Positions 30,614 through 38,792 of a stretch of 41,390 nt of DNA are shown piece by piece. The position numbers were made by a program, and so were the translations under genes. The stretch comes from RGIG6165 sp045538835 (lineage in GTDB: Bacteria; Bacillota; Clostridia; Oscillospirales; Feifaniaceae): NCBI GenBank assembly GCA_045538835.1, contig JAZQEF010000005.1:1-41390 (forward strand). The letters are read 5' to 3'. Numbering within the stretch: position 1 is the first letter of the stretch; the number at the start of each line of letters is the position of its first letter. The notes beneath the pieces were generated by a model. That model was not told the DNA's origin. It saw only the letters and a list, made by a program, of their open reading frames with translations, and ran no database searches.

Positions 30614-33600
30614 TGCCAAGAGATAAGTCAATAAAAAAAGTAATGGTAATAGGTTCCGGTCCTATAGCTATCGGTCAGGCGGCTGAGTTTGACTATGCAG
30701 GCGCACAGGCGTGCCGCGTTCTTAAGGAAGCGGGTGTCAATGTTGTCCTTGTTAACTCGAATCCTGCCACAATAATGACAGATAAGGCGCTCGCTGATGA
30801 GATATATCTTGAACCCCTTACAACAGAGACCGTAAAGAGAATAATCAAAAAAGAAAGACCCGATTCACTTCTTGCAGGTCTTGGCGGACAGACAGGTCTT
30901 ACCATTGCAATGCAACTTTCGAAAGAGGGCTTCCTTGACAGATGGGGTGTCCGCCTTCTCGGTACAAATGCCCAGGCAATAGATAGGGCAGAGGACAGAG
31001 AACTTTTTAAAGAGACGATGGAGAAGATAGGTCAGCCTATTATTCCTTCGGATATAGCAAACGATGTTGAAACTGCAGTAGAAGTTGCAAACAAAATCGG
31101 CGGCTATCCCGTTATTATCCGCCCTGCGTTTACGCTGGGCGGTGCAGGCGGGGGCGTTGCTTACAATGAAGAAGAACTTCGCACGATTGCGAGAAACGGT
31201 CTTGACCTTTCACCCATAACACAGGTACTTGTTGAGAGGTATATTTACGGCTGGAAAGAGATAGAGTTTGAAACTATGCGTGATAGCGCAGGCAATGCGA
31301 TAACTGTGTGCAGTATGGAAAACTTTGATCCTGTCGGAATTCACACGGGTGACAGTATAGTTGTTGCTCCCGCACTCACTCTTTCTAATAAAGAGTATCA
31401 GATGCTCAGAAGCGCAGCGCTCAGCATCGTTTCTGAACTTGGTATCGTCGGCGGCTGTAACTGTCAGTTTGCGCTCAATCCAAACAGTTTTGAGTATGCG
31501 GTAATCGAAGTTAACCCCAGAGTATCGCGCTCATCCGCGCTTGCAAGTAAGGCAACGGGCTATCCGATAGCAAAGATAACAAGTAAACTTGCACTTGGCT
31601 ACACGCTTGATGAAATCAAAAATGATATAACAGGCAAGACCTGCGCTTGTTTTGAGCCGACTGTTGACTATGTGGTAGTAAAACTGCCTAAATGGCCGTT
31701 TGATAAGTTTGCAGGTTCAAGCAGAAAACTCGGTACGGCGATGAAGGCAACAGGTGAAGTTATGTCGATAGCGCCCTCATTTGAAATGGCTATTATGAAA
31801 GCCGTCAGAGGTGCAGAGATATCACTTGATACCCTCAATGCAAAACCGCTTACGGATGAGCCTGTCCGCGAAAGACTCAAAAGACTTGATGACCGCAGAC
31901 TCTTTACGGTTTTTGAGGCTATTAAAGCAGGCGTTTCTGCTGATGAGATATTTGAAATAACAAAGATAGACCGCTGGTTTATAAACAAACTTAAGAATCT
32001 TGCAGATTATGAGGCTCAAATTGCTGGCGGTCTTGATGAAGAACTTTATCTCAAGGGCAAGAAGTACGGATATAACGATGATACATTAAAACGTCTTTCG
32101 GGTATGGACACACTTCCTGCATCAAGAGATGCCGTTTATAAAATGGTTGACACCTGCGGCGCTGAGTTTGATGCTCAAACACCGTATTTCTATTCCACAT
32201 ATGATGATGAGTGTGAATCACGCTCGTTTGAGAGAAGCGGTAAGCCCAAGATAATAGTTCTCGGTTCAGGTCCTATTCGCATAGGACAGGGTATTGAGTT
32301 TGACTATTCGTCTGTACACTGTGTATGGACACTTAAAGAACTCGGCTACGATGTTGTTATTATCAACAACAACCCCGAAACTGTATCTACTGACTACGAT
32401 ACTGCTGACAGACTTTATTTTGAACCCCTTTCACCCGAAGATGTTATGAATGTCATCAAGGTAGAAGAACCTATAGGTGTCGTTGTCGCCTTTGGTGGAC
32501 AGACGGCTATTAAACTCACAAAATTCCTTGATGATAACGGAATTGCAATTCTCGGCACATCTGCTGACGGTATTGATACGGCAGAGGACAGAGAGCGCTT
32601 TGATGCACTTTTGGAAGAAATTGCAATCAAGCGTCCTTCAGGTATGGGCGTATCATCATTGGATGAGGCACTTGTTGCGGCAGAAAAACTCGGCTATCCC
32701 GTACTGCTTCGTCCGTCATACGTTATAGGCGGTCAGAATATGATGATCGTTCATAACGAGGCTGAGGCAAGACGTTATATGGAACGTATTATCACAACAG
32801 GTATTGAAAGTTCGGTGCTTGTTGACAAGTATATGATGGGTACGGAACTTGAAGTCGATGTAATTTCCGACGGTAAGGATGTTCTCATTCCCGGTATCAT
32901 GCAGCACATTGAACGTGCAGGTATCCACAGCGGTGACTCTATTGCTGTATATCCGCCCTATGATATCAATGATAAGATGCTTGCAACGGTCGTTGAATGT
33001 TCTGAAAAACTTGCACTTTCGCTCGGAACAAAAGGCCTTGTAAATATTCAGTATCTTATCTACCATAACGAACTCTATGTTATCGAAGTAAATCCCAGAG
33101 CGTCGAGAACAGTTCCTTATATAAGTAAGGTTACAGGCGTGCCGATGGTTGATCTTGCTTCAAAGGTAATGACGGGCAGTTCACTTGTAGAACTTGGTTA
33201 CGGTACAGGTCTTTATAAAATACCGCCTTACTTTACGGTAAAAGTGCCTGTATTCTCATTTGAGAAACTCAACGATGTAAATTCAACACTCGGCCCCGAG
33301 ATGAAGTCTACAGGCGAAGTTCTCGGAATAGGTAAGACGCTAACAGAAGCGCTATTCAAGGGACTTACTGCCGCAGGATACAATCTCAAAAACCCCTCAC
33401 ACTGCGATGAGATCGGCGTACTTGTCAGTGTTGATGAACATGAATATCTTGAAATCGTAGGTCTTGCTAAGAAACTTGATGACCTTGGAATGAAAATATA
33501 TGCGACATCGGGCACAGCAAAGGCGATAGAGGGACTGGGAATAGATGTTATCACGGTCGATAATATTAAAGACAGCAATGAAATATATGACCTTCTTGAA

Positions 33601-34650
33601 AGTGATAAGATAAGTTATATAGTATACACAGGCGCTATGTATGACTCTACTATGGACGATTATATAGAATTGCACAGACGTGCGGTAAATCTCTCAATTC
33701 CGTGTATGACTGCGCTTGATACAGCAAATGCATTTGCTGATGTAGTTGCAAGCCGTTTCACTCAGAAGAATACGGAACTTGTTGACATCAACAATATGAG
33801 AACAAAGCGCGGTAAACTCAAATTTGCCAAGATGCAAGGTACGGGTGATGACTATATCTTTATAGAAAACTTTGACGGTATGATAACTTGCCCCGAATCA
33901 CTTTGTGTAAGTTTCTGTGACAGACATTACGGTATCGGCGCAGACGGCATCGTGCTTATGGAACATTCGGATATCGCCGATGTTAAGATGCGCATATTCA
34001 ACAGAGACGGTAGTGAAGGCAGAATGGCAGGTAACAGTATCCGTTGTCTTGCAAAGTATGTAATAGATCACGGCATTGTAAAGAACCGTCATTTGAGTGT
34101 TGAAACAAACGCGGGTATAAAGAATCTCAAATGCTACAGTATGAATGAAAGAGTCAAGACTGTTAGTGTTGATATGGGCAAACCGGAATTCTCGGCATCC
34201 GAGATACCTTTTGCTATAGAAGGCGACAAGTTTATGGACTATGAGATAACTGTTGCCGACGAGAATTACAGAGTAAACCTCGTTTCAATGGGCAATCCCC
34301 ATGCGGTAGTATTCTGTTCGAATGTAAATGCGGTTGATCTTGATACTATAGGTGCGGCATTTGAAGAATCAAAACTTTTCCCCAAACAAGTCAATCTCAC
34401 ATTTGCGCGTGTTGTAAATCAGAACACTATTAAAATGAGAACTTTTGAGCGCGGCAACGGTGAAACACTTGCCTGCGGTACAGGCGCCTGTGCGGCAGTG
34501 GTATCTGCTGTTGAAAACGGCTTCTGCAAGAAGGGTAATGACATAACTGTTAAAGTGCCCGGTGGTGATCTGCTTGTAAATTATACTGATGAGAAGATAG
34601 TTCTCACAGGTAATGCAGAACTTGTTTACGAAGGCGAAACCGAATTTTAA
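30613..34650 (+). CDS. carB-dapF: Fusion protein: carbamoyl-phosphate synthase large chain (CarB) + diaminopimelate epimerase (DapF)
   Basis: 1345 residues in one uninterrupted frame. Residues 1-1061 are a full CarB: first synthetase half (VMVIGSGPIAIGQAAEFDYA), second half from about residue 548 (IIVLGSGPIRIGQGIEFDYS) and the C-terminal allosteric MGS domain (about 930-1055). Residues about 1068-1345 are a full DapF: KFAKMQGTGDDYIFIENF, GIGADGIVLME, catalytic Cys1145 in AGNSIRC, SMGNPHAVVF, FERGNGETLACGTGACA with catalytic Cys1288. The usual GxGND motif reads GTGDD (Asp1079 for Asn). The joint, TELVDINNMRTKRGKL, is short, with no stop and no good ribosome binding site before Met1062. CarB makes carbamoyl phosphate for arginine and pyrimidines; DapF makes meso-diaminopimelate for lysine and peptidoglycan. 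It is the last gene of the arginine operon. Confidence 0.95.
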   Translation: MPRDKSIKKVMVIGSGPIAIGQAAEFDYAGAQACRVLKEAGVNVVLVNSNPATIMTDKALADEIYLEPLTTETVKRIIKKERPDSLLAGLGGQTGLTIAMQLSKEGFLDRWGVRLLGTNAQAIDRAEDRELFKETMEKIGQPIIPSDIANDVETAVEVANKIGGYPVIIRPAFTLGGAGGGVAYNEEELRTIARNGLDLSPITQVLVERYIYGWKEIEFETMRDSAGNAITVCSMENFDPVGIHTGDSIVVAPALTLSNKEYQMLRSAALSIVSELGIVGGCNCQFALNPNSFEYAVIEVNPRVSRSSALASKATGYPIAKITSKLALGYTLDEIKNDITGKTCACFEPTVDYVVVKLPKWPFDKFAGSSRKLGTAMKATGEVMSIAPSFEMAIMKAVRGAEISLDTLNAKPLTDEPVRERLKRLDDRRLFTVFEAIKAGVSADEIFEITKIDRWFINKLKNLADYEAQIAGGLDEELYLKGKKYGYNDDTLKRLSGMDTLPASRDAVYKMVDTCGAEFDAQTPYFYSTYDDECESRSFERSGKPKIIVLGSGPIRIGQGIEFDYSSVHCVWTLKELGYDVVIINNNPETVSTDYDTADRLYFEPLSPEDVMNVIKVEEPIGVVVAFGGQTAIKLTKFLDDNGIAILGTSADGIDTAEDRERFDALLEEIAIKRPSGMGVSSLDEALVAAEKLGYPVLLRPSYVIGGQNMMIVHNEAEARRYMERIITTGIESSVLVDKYMMGTELEVDVISDGKDVLIPGIMQHIERAGIHSGDSIAVYPPYDINDKMLATVVECSEKLALSLGTKGLVNIQYLIYHNELYVIEVNPRASRTVPYISKVTGVPMVDLASKVMTGSSLVELGYGTGLYKIPPYFTVKVPVFSFEKLNDVNSTLGPEMKSTGEVLGIGKTLTEALFKGLTAAGYNLKNPSHCDEIGVLVSVDEHEYLEIVGLAKKLDDLGMKIYATSGTAKAIEGLGIDVITVDNIKDSNEIYDLLESDKISYIVYTGAMYDSTMDDYIELHRRAVNLSIPCMTALDTANAFADVVASRFTQKNTELVDINNMRTKRGKLKFAKMQGTGDDYIFIENFDGMITCPESLCVSFCDRHYGIGADGIVLMEHSDIADVKMRIFNRDGSEGRMAGNSIRCLAKYVIDHGIVKNRHLSVETNAGIKNLKCYSMNERVKTVSVDMGKPEFSASEIPFAIEGDKFMDYEITVADENYRVNLVSMGNPHAVVFCSNVNAVDLDTIGAAFEESKLFPKQVNLTFARVVNQNTIKMRTFERGNGETLACGTGACAAVVSAVENGFCKKGNDITVKVPGGDLLVNYTDEKIVLTGNAELVYEGETEF

Positions 34651-34652
34651 AG

Positions 34653-34687
34653 AAAAAAAGCACCAACTTAAAGTTGGTGCTTTTTCT
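34653..34687. terminator. Bidirectional terminator between carB-dapF and fba
   Basis: AAAAAGCACCAACTT / AAGTTGGTGCTTTTT, with A- and T-runs suited to both converging genes. Confidence 0.92.
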
Positions 34688-34705
34688 TGTGAAAAATGAG
34701 TCTTT

Positions 34706-35641
34706 TTACGCTTTACCTGCACAACCGAGAACAGTTTCGATCTTGTGTGAAACAACTTCTTCGATAAGCGTTCTTGCGGGTGTGAGATACTTTCTGGGAT
34801 CGAAATCCTTGGGATTGTCGCTGAAATGCTTTCTGAGTGCTGCTGTCATTGCGATTCTAATGTCAGAGTCAACATTGATCTTACATACAGCCATAGATGA
34901 AGCCTGGCGAAGCATATCTTCGGGAATACCGATAGCGTCGGGCATTTCACCGCCATATTCGTTGATCATCTTGATGTGATCCTGGTTAACGGATGATGCA
35001 CCGTGAAGAACGATCGGGAAACCGGGAAGTTTTTCCTGGATCTCAGCAAGAATGTCAAATCTGAGTTGGGGCTTCTGACCGGGCTTGAACTTGTAAGCGC
35101 CGTGGCTTGTGCCGATTGCTATTGCAAGAGAGTCAACGCCTGTCTTTGTAACAAAGTCATAAACTTGCTCGGGCTTTGTGTAAGAAGCATCTTCTTCGGA
35201 AACGTTTACATCATCTTCAACGCCTGCGAGCTGACCGAGTTCGCCTTCAACAACTACGCCGTGAGCGTGAGCGTATTCAACGACCTTCTTTGTCACTTCG
35301 ATGTTCTGCTCGTAGGGGAGGCTTGAACCGTCGATCATAACTGAAGTAAAGCATGCATCGATACATGCCTTGCATGTTTCGAAATCCGGACCGTGGTCAA
35401 GGTGAAGAGCAATCGGAAGACCTGTTTCTTCAACTGCAGCGTTTACCATTGCTTTAAGATAAACGGGAGCAGCGTACTTGATAGCGCCGTGTGAGCACTG
35501 AAGAATAACGGGAGCATTGAGTTTCTTGGCAGCTCTTGTGATTCCCTGAATGATCTCCATGTTGTTTACGTTGAAAGCACCGATAGCGTAACCGCCCTCA
35601 TAAGCCTTCTGGAACATTTCTTTTGTTGTTACTAATGGCAT
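34706..35641 (-). CDS. fba: Class II fructose-1,6-bisphosphate aldolase
   Basis: 311 residues. Zinc and catalytic residues appear in ALHLDHGPDFE, SVMIDGSSLPYEQN, VEGELGQLAGVEDD, AIGTSHGAYKF and VLHGASSV. It cleaves fructose bisphosphate in glycolysis and works in gluconeogenesis. The start follows AAGGAGTG. It appears monocistronic, ending at the shared terminator. Confidence 0.97.
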   Translation of the reverse strand: MPLVTTKEMFQKAYEGGYAIGAFNVNNMEIIQGITRAAKKLNAPVILQCSHGAIKYAAPVYLKAMVNAAVEETGLPIALHLDHGPDFETCKACIDACFTSVMIDGSSLPYEQNIEVTKKVVEYAHAHGVVVEGELGQLAGVEDDVNVSEEDASYTKPEQVYDFVTKTGVDSLAIAIGTSHGAYKFKPGQKPQLRFDILAEIQEKLPGFPIVLHGASSVNQDHIKMINEYGGEMPDAIGIPEDMLRQASSMAVCKINVDSDIRIAMTAALRKHFSDNPKDFDPRKYLTPARTLIEEVVSHKIETVLGCAGKA

Positions 35642-35678
35642 TTGTTTGCACTCCTTAATATTTAATTACATTGGTTAT

Positions 35679-35707
35679 ATTATAGAATAAATAATTAGAA
35701 TAGTAAA
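35679..35707 (-). promoter_or_regulatory. Probable promoter of fba
   Basis: On the minus strand: -10 TATAAT (35679-35684) is clear; the -35 would be TTTACT (35702-35707) at 17 bp, a weaker match. Confidence 0.55.
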
Positions 35708-35715
35708 TAGACAAT

Positions 35716-36537
35716 TTAAATAATTTTTTTGCTTCTTGCATAGTAAAACAGATATTGTTGTGCAATACCTGCTGTATCACCGAATATTTCGGGGTTAAAA
35801 TCATCTCCGTAAAAGTGTTCTACTGTCTTTCGTATCCATACATCTATCGGAAAAGCGGACAGATGACCGCCGCCGAAAAGCAGAACGCAGTTTGCAACTT
35901 TTTCGCCCACACCTTTGATGTGCATAAGTTGTGCTTTCGCATCGTCATAACTGAGTGTTTTTAAACTTTCAAGGTCTATCTCGCCGCTGCATACTTTGTC
36001 TACCGCATCAACTATATATTTTGCTCTAAAACCGCAGCGAAGCGGAGAAAGGTCATCAATAGTTACTCCTTTTAGATCGTCGGGGGTGGGGAAGGCGTAG
36101 CCACCGTCAATTTTCTTACCAAACCCCTCACATAATCTTTCGATAATTCCTTTGATTCTTGGTATATTGTTGTTTTGCGAAATTATAAAACTTATAAGTG
36201 CCTCAAAAATATCCTGCTTGAGTATTCGTATGCCGCCGCCGTATTTGCAGGCTTCTGAAATATGAATATCACCGAGATTCATGTAAGATTCTTTGATTTT
36301 GCCGTAATCACGCTCAAGGTCGAAAAAGTCAATGATTTCCTTATCGTCATCACAATCAAATACAGTCAGTGTACCATTGTTATAGGACAGTTTTCTGCAT
36401 TTGTCCCTGTAAAATACGGTGAATATACCGTCATTTTCGGTGTATCTGAAAAACTGACCGCATTCAAGAGTCTGCAGTAAATCAAAGTCTTTAAGTTCTG
36501 TATATATAAGGTTTTTGCCATGTTTGGATATTTTCAT
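35716..36537 (-). CDS. ogg: 8-oxoguanine DNA glycosylase, OGG1 type
   Basis: 273 residues. An N-terminal OGG domain shows TLECGQFFRYTE (compare the QCFRW region of OGG1). The helix-hairpin-helix is MHIKGVGEKVANCVLLFG, with the Schiff-base Lys in GEKVAN, and the catalytic Asp in FPIDVWIRK. It is a bifunctional base-excision enzyme for oxidised guanine with AP-lyase activity. It starts from CGGAGGG at a divergent promoter and runs towards fba. Confidence 0.92.
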   Translation of the reverse strand: MKISKHGKNLIYTELKDFDLLQTLECGQFFRYTENDGIFTVFYRDKCRKLSYNNGTLTVFDCDDDKEIIDFFDLERDYGKIKESYMNLGDIHISEACKYGGGIRILKQDIFEALISFIISQNNNIPRIKGIIERLCEGFGKKIDGGYAFPTPDDLKGVTIDDLSPLRCGFRAKYIVDAVDKVCSGEIDLESLKTLSYDDAKAQLMHIKGVGEKVANCVLLFGGGHLSAFPIDVWIRKTVEHFYGDDFNPEIFGDTAGIAQQYLFYYARSKKII

Positions 36538-36565
36538 TGTTTAAACCCTCCGAATGTATTATACT
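36537..36565. promoter_or_regulatory. Overlapping divergent promoters of ogg and the DUF6062 gene
   Basis: Plus strand: TTGTTT (36537-36542), 17-bp spacer, TATACT (36560-36565), giving a very short leader before ATG 36581. Minus strand: TATAAT (36558-36563) with a weak TTTCAT about 17 bp upstream. The two -10 elements overlap, so the promoters should compete. Confidence 0.55.
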
Positions 36566-36580
36566 GTATTCGGTGATGAT

Positions 36581-37252
36581 ATGAAAGAGACAATTTATAC
36601 AATTCCCGTAAATGAGGCATTTGACGAAAAATGCGGATGCCCGATTTGCAGGATGTACAAAACACTTGAAAATATTGAAATAGAAAGGATATCAGGCGCC
36701 GCAATGATGGAGCCTGATGTCCGTATGGAGACCAATAAAAGCGGTTTTTGCAAAACACATTTTGCAAAACTCTGCGAGGTAGGGAAGGCGTTGCCGACAG
36801 CGCTTATGCTCGAAAGCCATCTTGATTATCTGATGAAAAATTTTGAGTATATTCCGCCTAAAAGAAAAATAAATATGATGTCATCAAAACTGCATATGCT
36901 GAACACCGACTGCTATGTATGCGCAAGGATAAAAAGATTTTTCTCATTTGAGATAGATGCGCTCTTTTTGTTGCTCAAGGAAGAAGATTTTAAAAAGAAA
37001 TTTGATGAGGCGGAGTACTTCTGTTTACCGCATCTCGAATTGCTTGTAAAATATGCACCTTCCTATTTAAATAAAAAGGAAGGTGAGGAGTTTTTGAAAA
37101 AACTCCTCGAAAAAGAAAAGGCGTATTTTGAAAAACTCTACACAGATGTGGGTGACTTCTGTAAAACCTTCGACCACAGATTTTCCGAAAGCGACTTCCC
37201 CAATTCCAAAGGCAGCACCGCCCGCGCCATAACTGCAATAACCGGTGAATAG
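36581..37252 (+). CDS. DUF6062 family protein (Cys-rich, unknown function)
   Basis: 223 residues from ATG 36581 (MKETIYTIPVNEAFD, the usual start of the family); an ATG at 36554 would lie at the promoter. Four Cys/His clusters recur: CGCPICRMY near residue 18, GFCKTHF near 57, DCYVCARIKRFF near 109 and YFCLPHL near 145. They suggest two metal sites made from paired halves. The family is common in Clostridia and uncharacterised. The gene stands back to back with an oxidative DNA repair gene, which may be coincidence. Confidence 0.8.
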   Translation: MKETIYTIPVNEAFDEKCGCPICRMYKTLENIEIERISGAAMMEPDVRMETNKSGFCKTHFAKLCEVGKALPTALMLESHLDYLMKNFEYIPPKRKINMMSSKLHMLNTDCYVCARIKRFFSFEIDALFLLLKEEDFKKKFDEAEYFCLPHLELLVKYAPSYLNKKEGEEFLKKLLEKEKAYFEKLYTDVGDFCKTFDHRFSESDFPNSKGSTARAITAITGE

Positions 37253-37274
37253 AACCGAAAGGGGAGAATTATCA

Positions 37275-37817
37275 ATGAAAAGAAGCGAAAGAATGGAAGT
37301 TATCAATAATGCTGTTGCACATAAGGAACTTTGTCGGGTTGGTTACAGATATAATGACTATTTTAAATATTTGTTTCCTTTGATGACGAGTGAAAAACTA
37401 TTTCTGGCATCAAGAGAATCTGATTTCGCTTTTGGAGGATATCACATTGGTAAATTCTCAAATATAGATGTAGTTGACTCAAGAACAGACGGTGATAAAC
37501 TTTTTGATATTATAAAGGCAGAAGGTCTGCCTAAATATTTCAACGTCCCTGATGTTGACGTAACTGACTGGAAAACTGTTTTTGAATCCCTACAGAAAAG
37601 GAATGGTTATATCATAGTAAAGTGCGAATGGGATTACGATACGGAATATTGTTTTATCATTGGTAAGATAATTAAAGTTACATCACGAAAGGTTGTAATG
37701 AAGAATTTTACAAGTGATGGAGTGTGGGAAGAAGAATTGTATCATATCCCATACGGAAAAATAACCACAGTTGAATTTGATGGTCAATATTGTAACGTGT
37801 TTTCAAAATACATATGA
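37275..37817 (+). CDS. Hypothetical protein with C-terminal small beta-barrel-like segment
   Basis: 180 residues from ATG 37275, set by GGGGAG at 37261. I do not recognise a family. The N-terminal half is mixed helix; the C-terminal half is rich in beta-strand patterns (YCFIIGKIIKVTSRKVVMKN, then ELYHIPYGKITTVEF and CNVFSKYI), resembling a small SH3/Sm-like barrel. No signal peptide or membrane segment. It lies just after the DUF6062 gene and before a decayed gene, in a stretch that looks like accessory DNA. Confidence 0.65.
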   Translation: MKRSERMEVINNAVAHKELCRVGYRYNDYFKYLFPLMTSEKLFLASRESDFAFGGYHIGKFSNIDVVDSRTDGDKLFDIIKAEGLPKYFNVPDVDVTDWKTVFESLQKRNGYIIVKCEWDYDTEYCFIIGKIIKVTSRKVVMKNFTSDGVWEEELYHIPYGKITTVEFDGQYCNVFSKYI

Positions 37818-37830
37818 TTTTTTGAACCTG

Positions 37831-37841
37831 ACTTGACACGA
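37831..37841 (+). repeat. ACTTGACACGA, left member of an inverted repeat around the broken DUF4304-like gene
   Basis: ACTTGACACGA here has its reverse complement TCGTGTCAAGT at 38556-38566, just after the broken gene. A further near copy, CTTGACACGG, is at 38749, before the next gene. TTGACA inside also looks like a -35, so part of this may simply be promoter sequence. Confidence 0.5.
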
Positions 37842-37870
37842 GTACGAATGGTGTTGAAAGGAGAGGTATA

Positions 37871-38553
37871 ATGTTATCTTTTGTATTTTATGCCTTTACA
37901 TGTAAGAAAATTGAGAAAATTGTAAAGCCTCTTGGATTCAAAAGATATAATAGATTTTTTTACAGGATTACTGACTAAGGCGTAGTTCAGCAATTTTGTC
38001 TTTTATGTTTGCATGGTAAATTTACAATTCGCTTTACATTAAATTCGATTTTCTGTGATAATGACAAGACTAAAGAGGGTTCTGAAATATACCAAATTAT
38101 TGACGGAACAAATAGTTGGATTGGTGAAAACTTTGATATGAGTGTAATAAATGGGGTGACCGTTTATACTTATAAACAGATTTCATACACATATGCAGTC
38201 GAAATGTGCAAAAATATTTTGAATGAAGTTTTGATACCATATTTTGAAAAAACAAAAGACATAAAAAATGCACATAACTTTATGCTAAAAATGATAGCCT
38301 GGTTAAAAAAGGTACGAAAGATTTTGATACCAGAGAAATTGGTTTTTATTTATCAGAAGAAAACTATGACAAAGCAAAAGAAGTTTTAGAGTATGCAATA
38401 GAAAACAAAGATAAATGGAACAAAAGATGGTGGGAAGAAAAAGAAACTGAGTATCAGAAATTGTATGATGCAATTAAAAATAATGATATGAATTATATTC
38501 AAGAGTATAAAAAAGACAAAAAGAAAAAAACTTACTCTGAATTTAGAGTTTAG
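37871..38553 (+). pseudogene. Broken DUF4304-like gene
   Basis: A start with good ribosome binding site (AAAGGAGAGG, ATG 37871) reads MLSFVFYAFTCKKIEKIVKP and LGFKRYNRFFYRITD, then meets TAA at 37976-37978. The same frame continues GVVQQFCLLCLHGKFTIRF and on to MIAWLKK near 38309, where a one-base shift in an A-run moves the natural continuation to another frame (GTKDFDTREIGFYLSEENYD to TYSEFRV, stop at 38553). Together they give a protein of roughly 225 residues resembling DUF4304 proteins, which start with a KxLGFKR-FYR pattern and are often seen among orphan accessory or immunity-like genes. One nonsense and one frameshift mark it as a pseudogene unless they are sequencing errors. Confidence 0.72.
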
Positions 38554-38681
38554 GTTCGTGTCAAGTCTATAAAATTTAAAACATTAGTTTGCCGATTTAT
38601 AATATTTACATATACTATCGGGAACTCGAAAATCCGGTATGCCTGCAGGTTCTTATGGAAAATGTTTAAGGAAAACTGTAG

Positions 38682-38735
38682 GGGCGATTCACGAATAGCC
38701 CGAATAATAGGGAAAAATAGAAGGTCCTATTATTC
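38682..38735. repeat. Palindromic intergenic element
   Basis: Two fold-backs in a row. GGGCGATTCA / CGAATAGCCC (38682-38701) is an imperfect palindrome preceded by CTGTAG, similar in style to short palindromic repeats of Clostridia. GAATAATAGG (38702-38711) pairs exactly with CCTATTATTC (38726-38735). No gene is visible from 38554 to 38792. Confidence 0.6.
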
Positions 38736-38792
38736 ATTGTTCTCCTGTCTTGACACGGACTTTGTCGAATTTTGTGAAAGGAAGTACAAAAT

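Noticed and set aside
33770..33800. carB and dapF as two separate genes
   Set aside because: There is no stop codon between them and no convincing ribosome binding site before Met1062, so one polypeptide is the simplest reading.
37970..37985. Stop-codon recoding in the DUF4304-like gene
   Set aside because: The codon is TAA, not TGA or TAG, and a separate frameshift follows, so decay is more likely than programmed readthrough.
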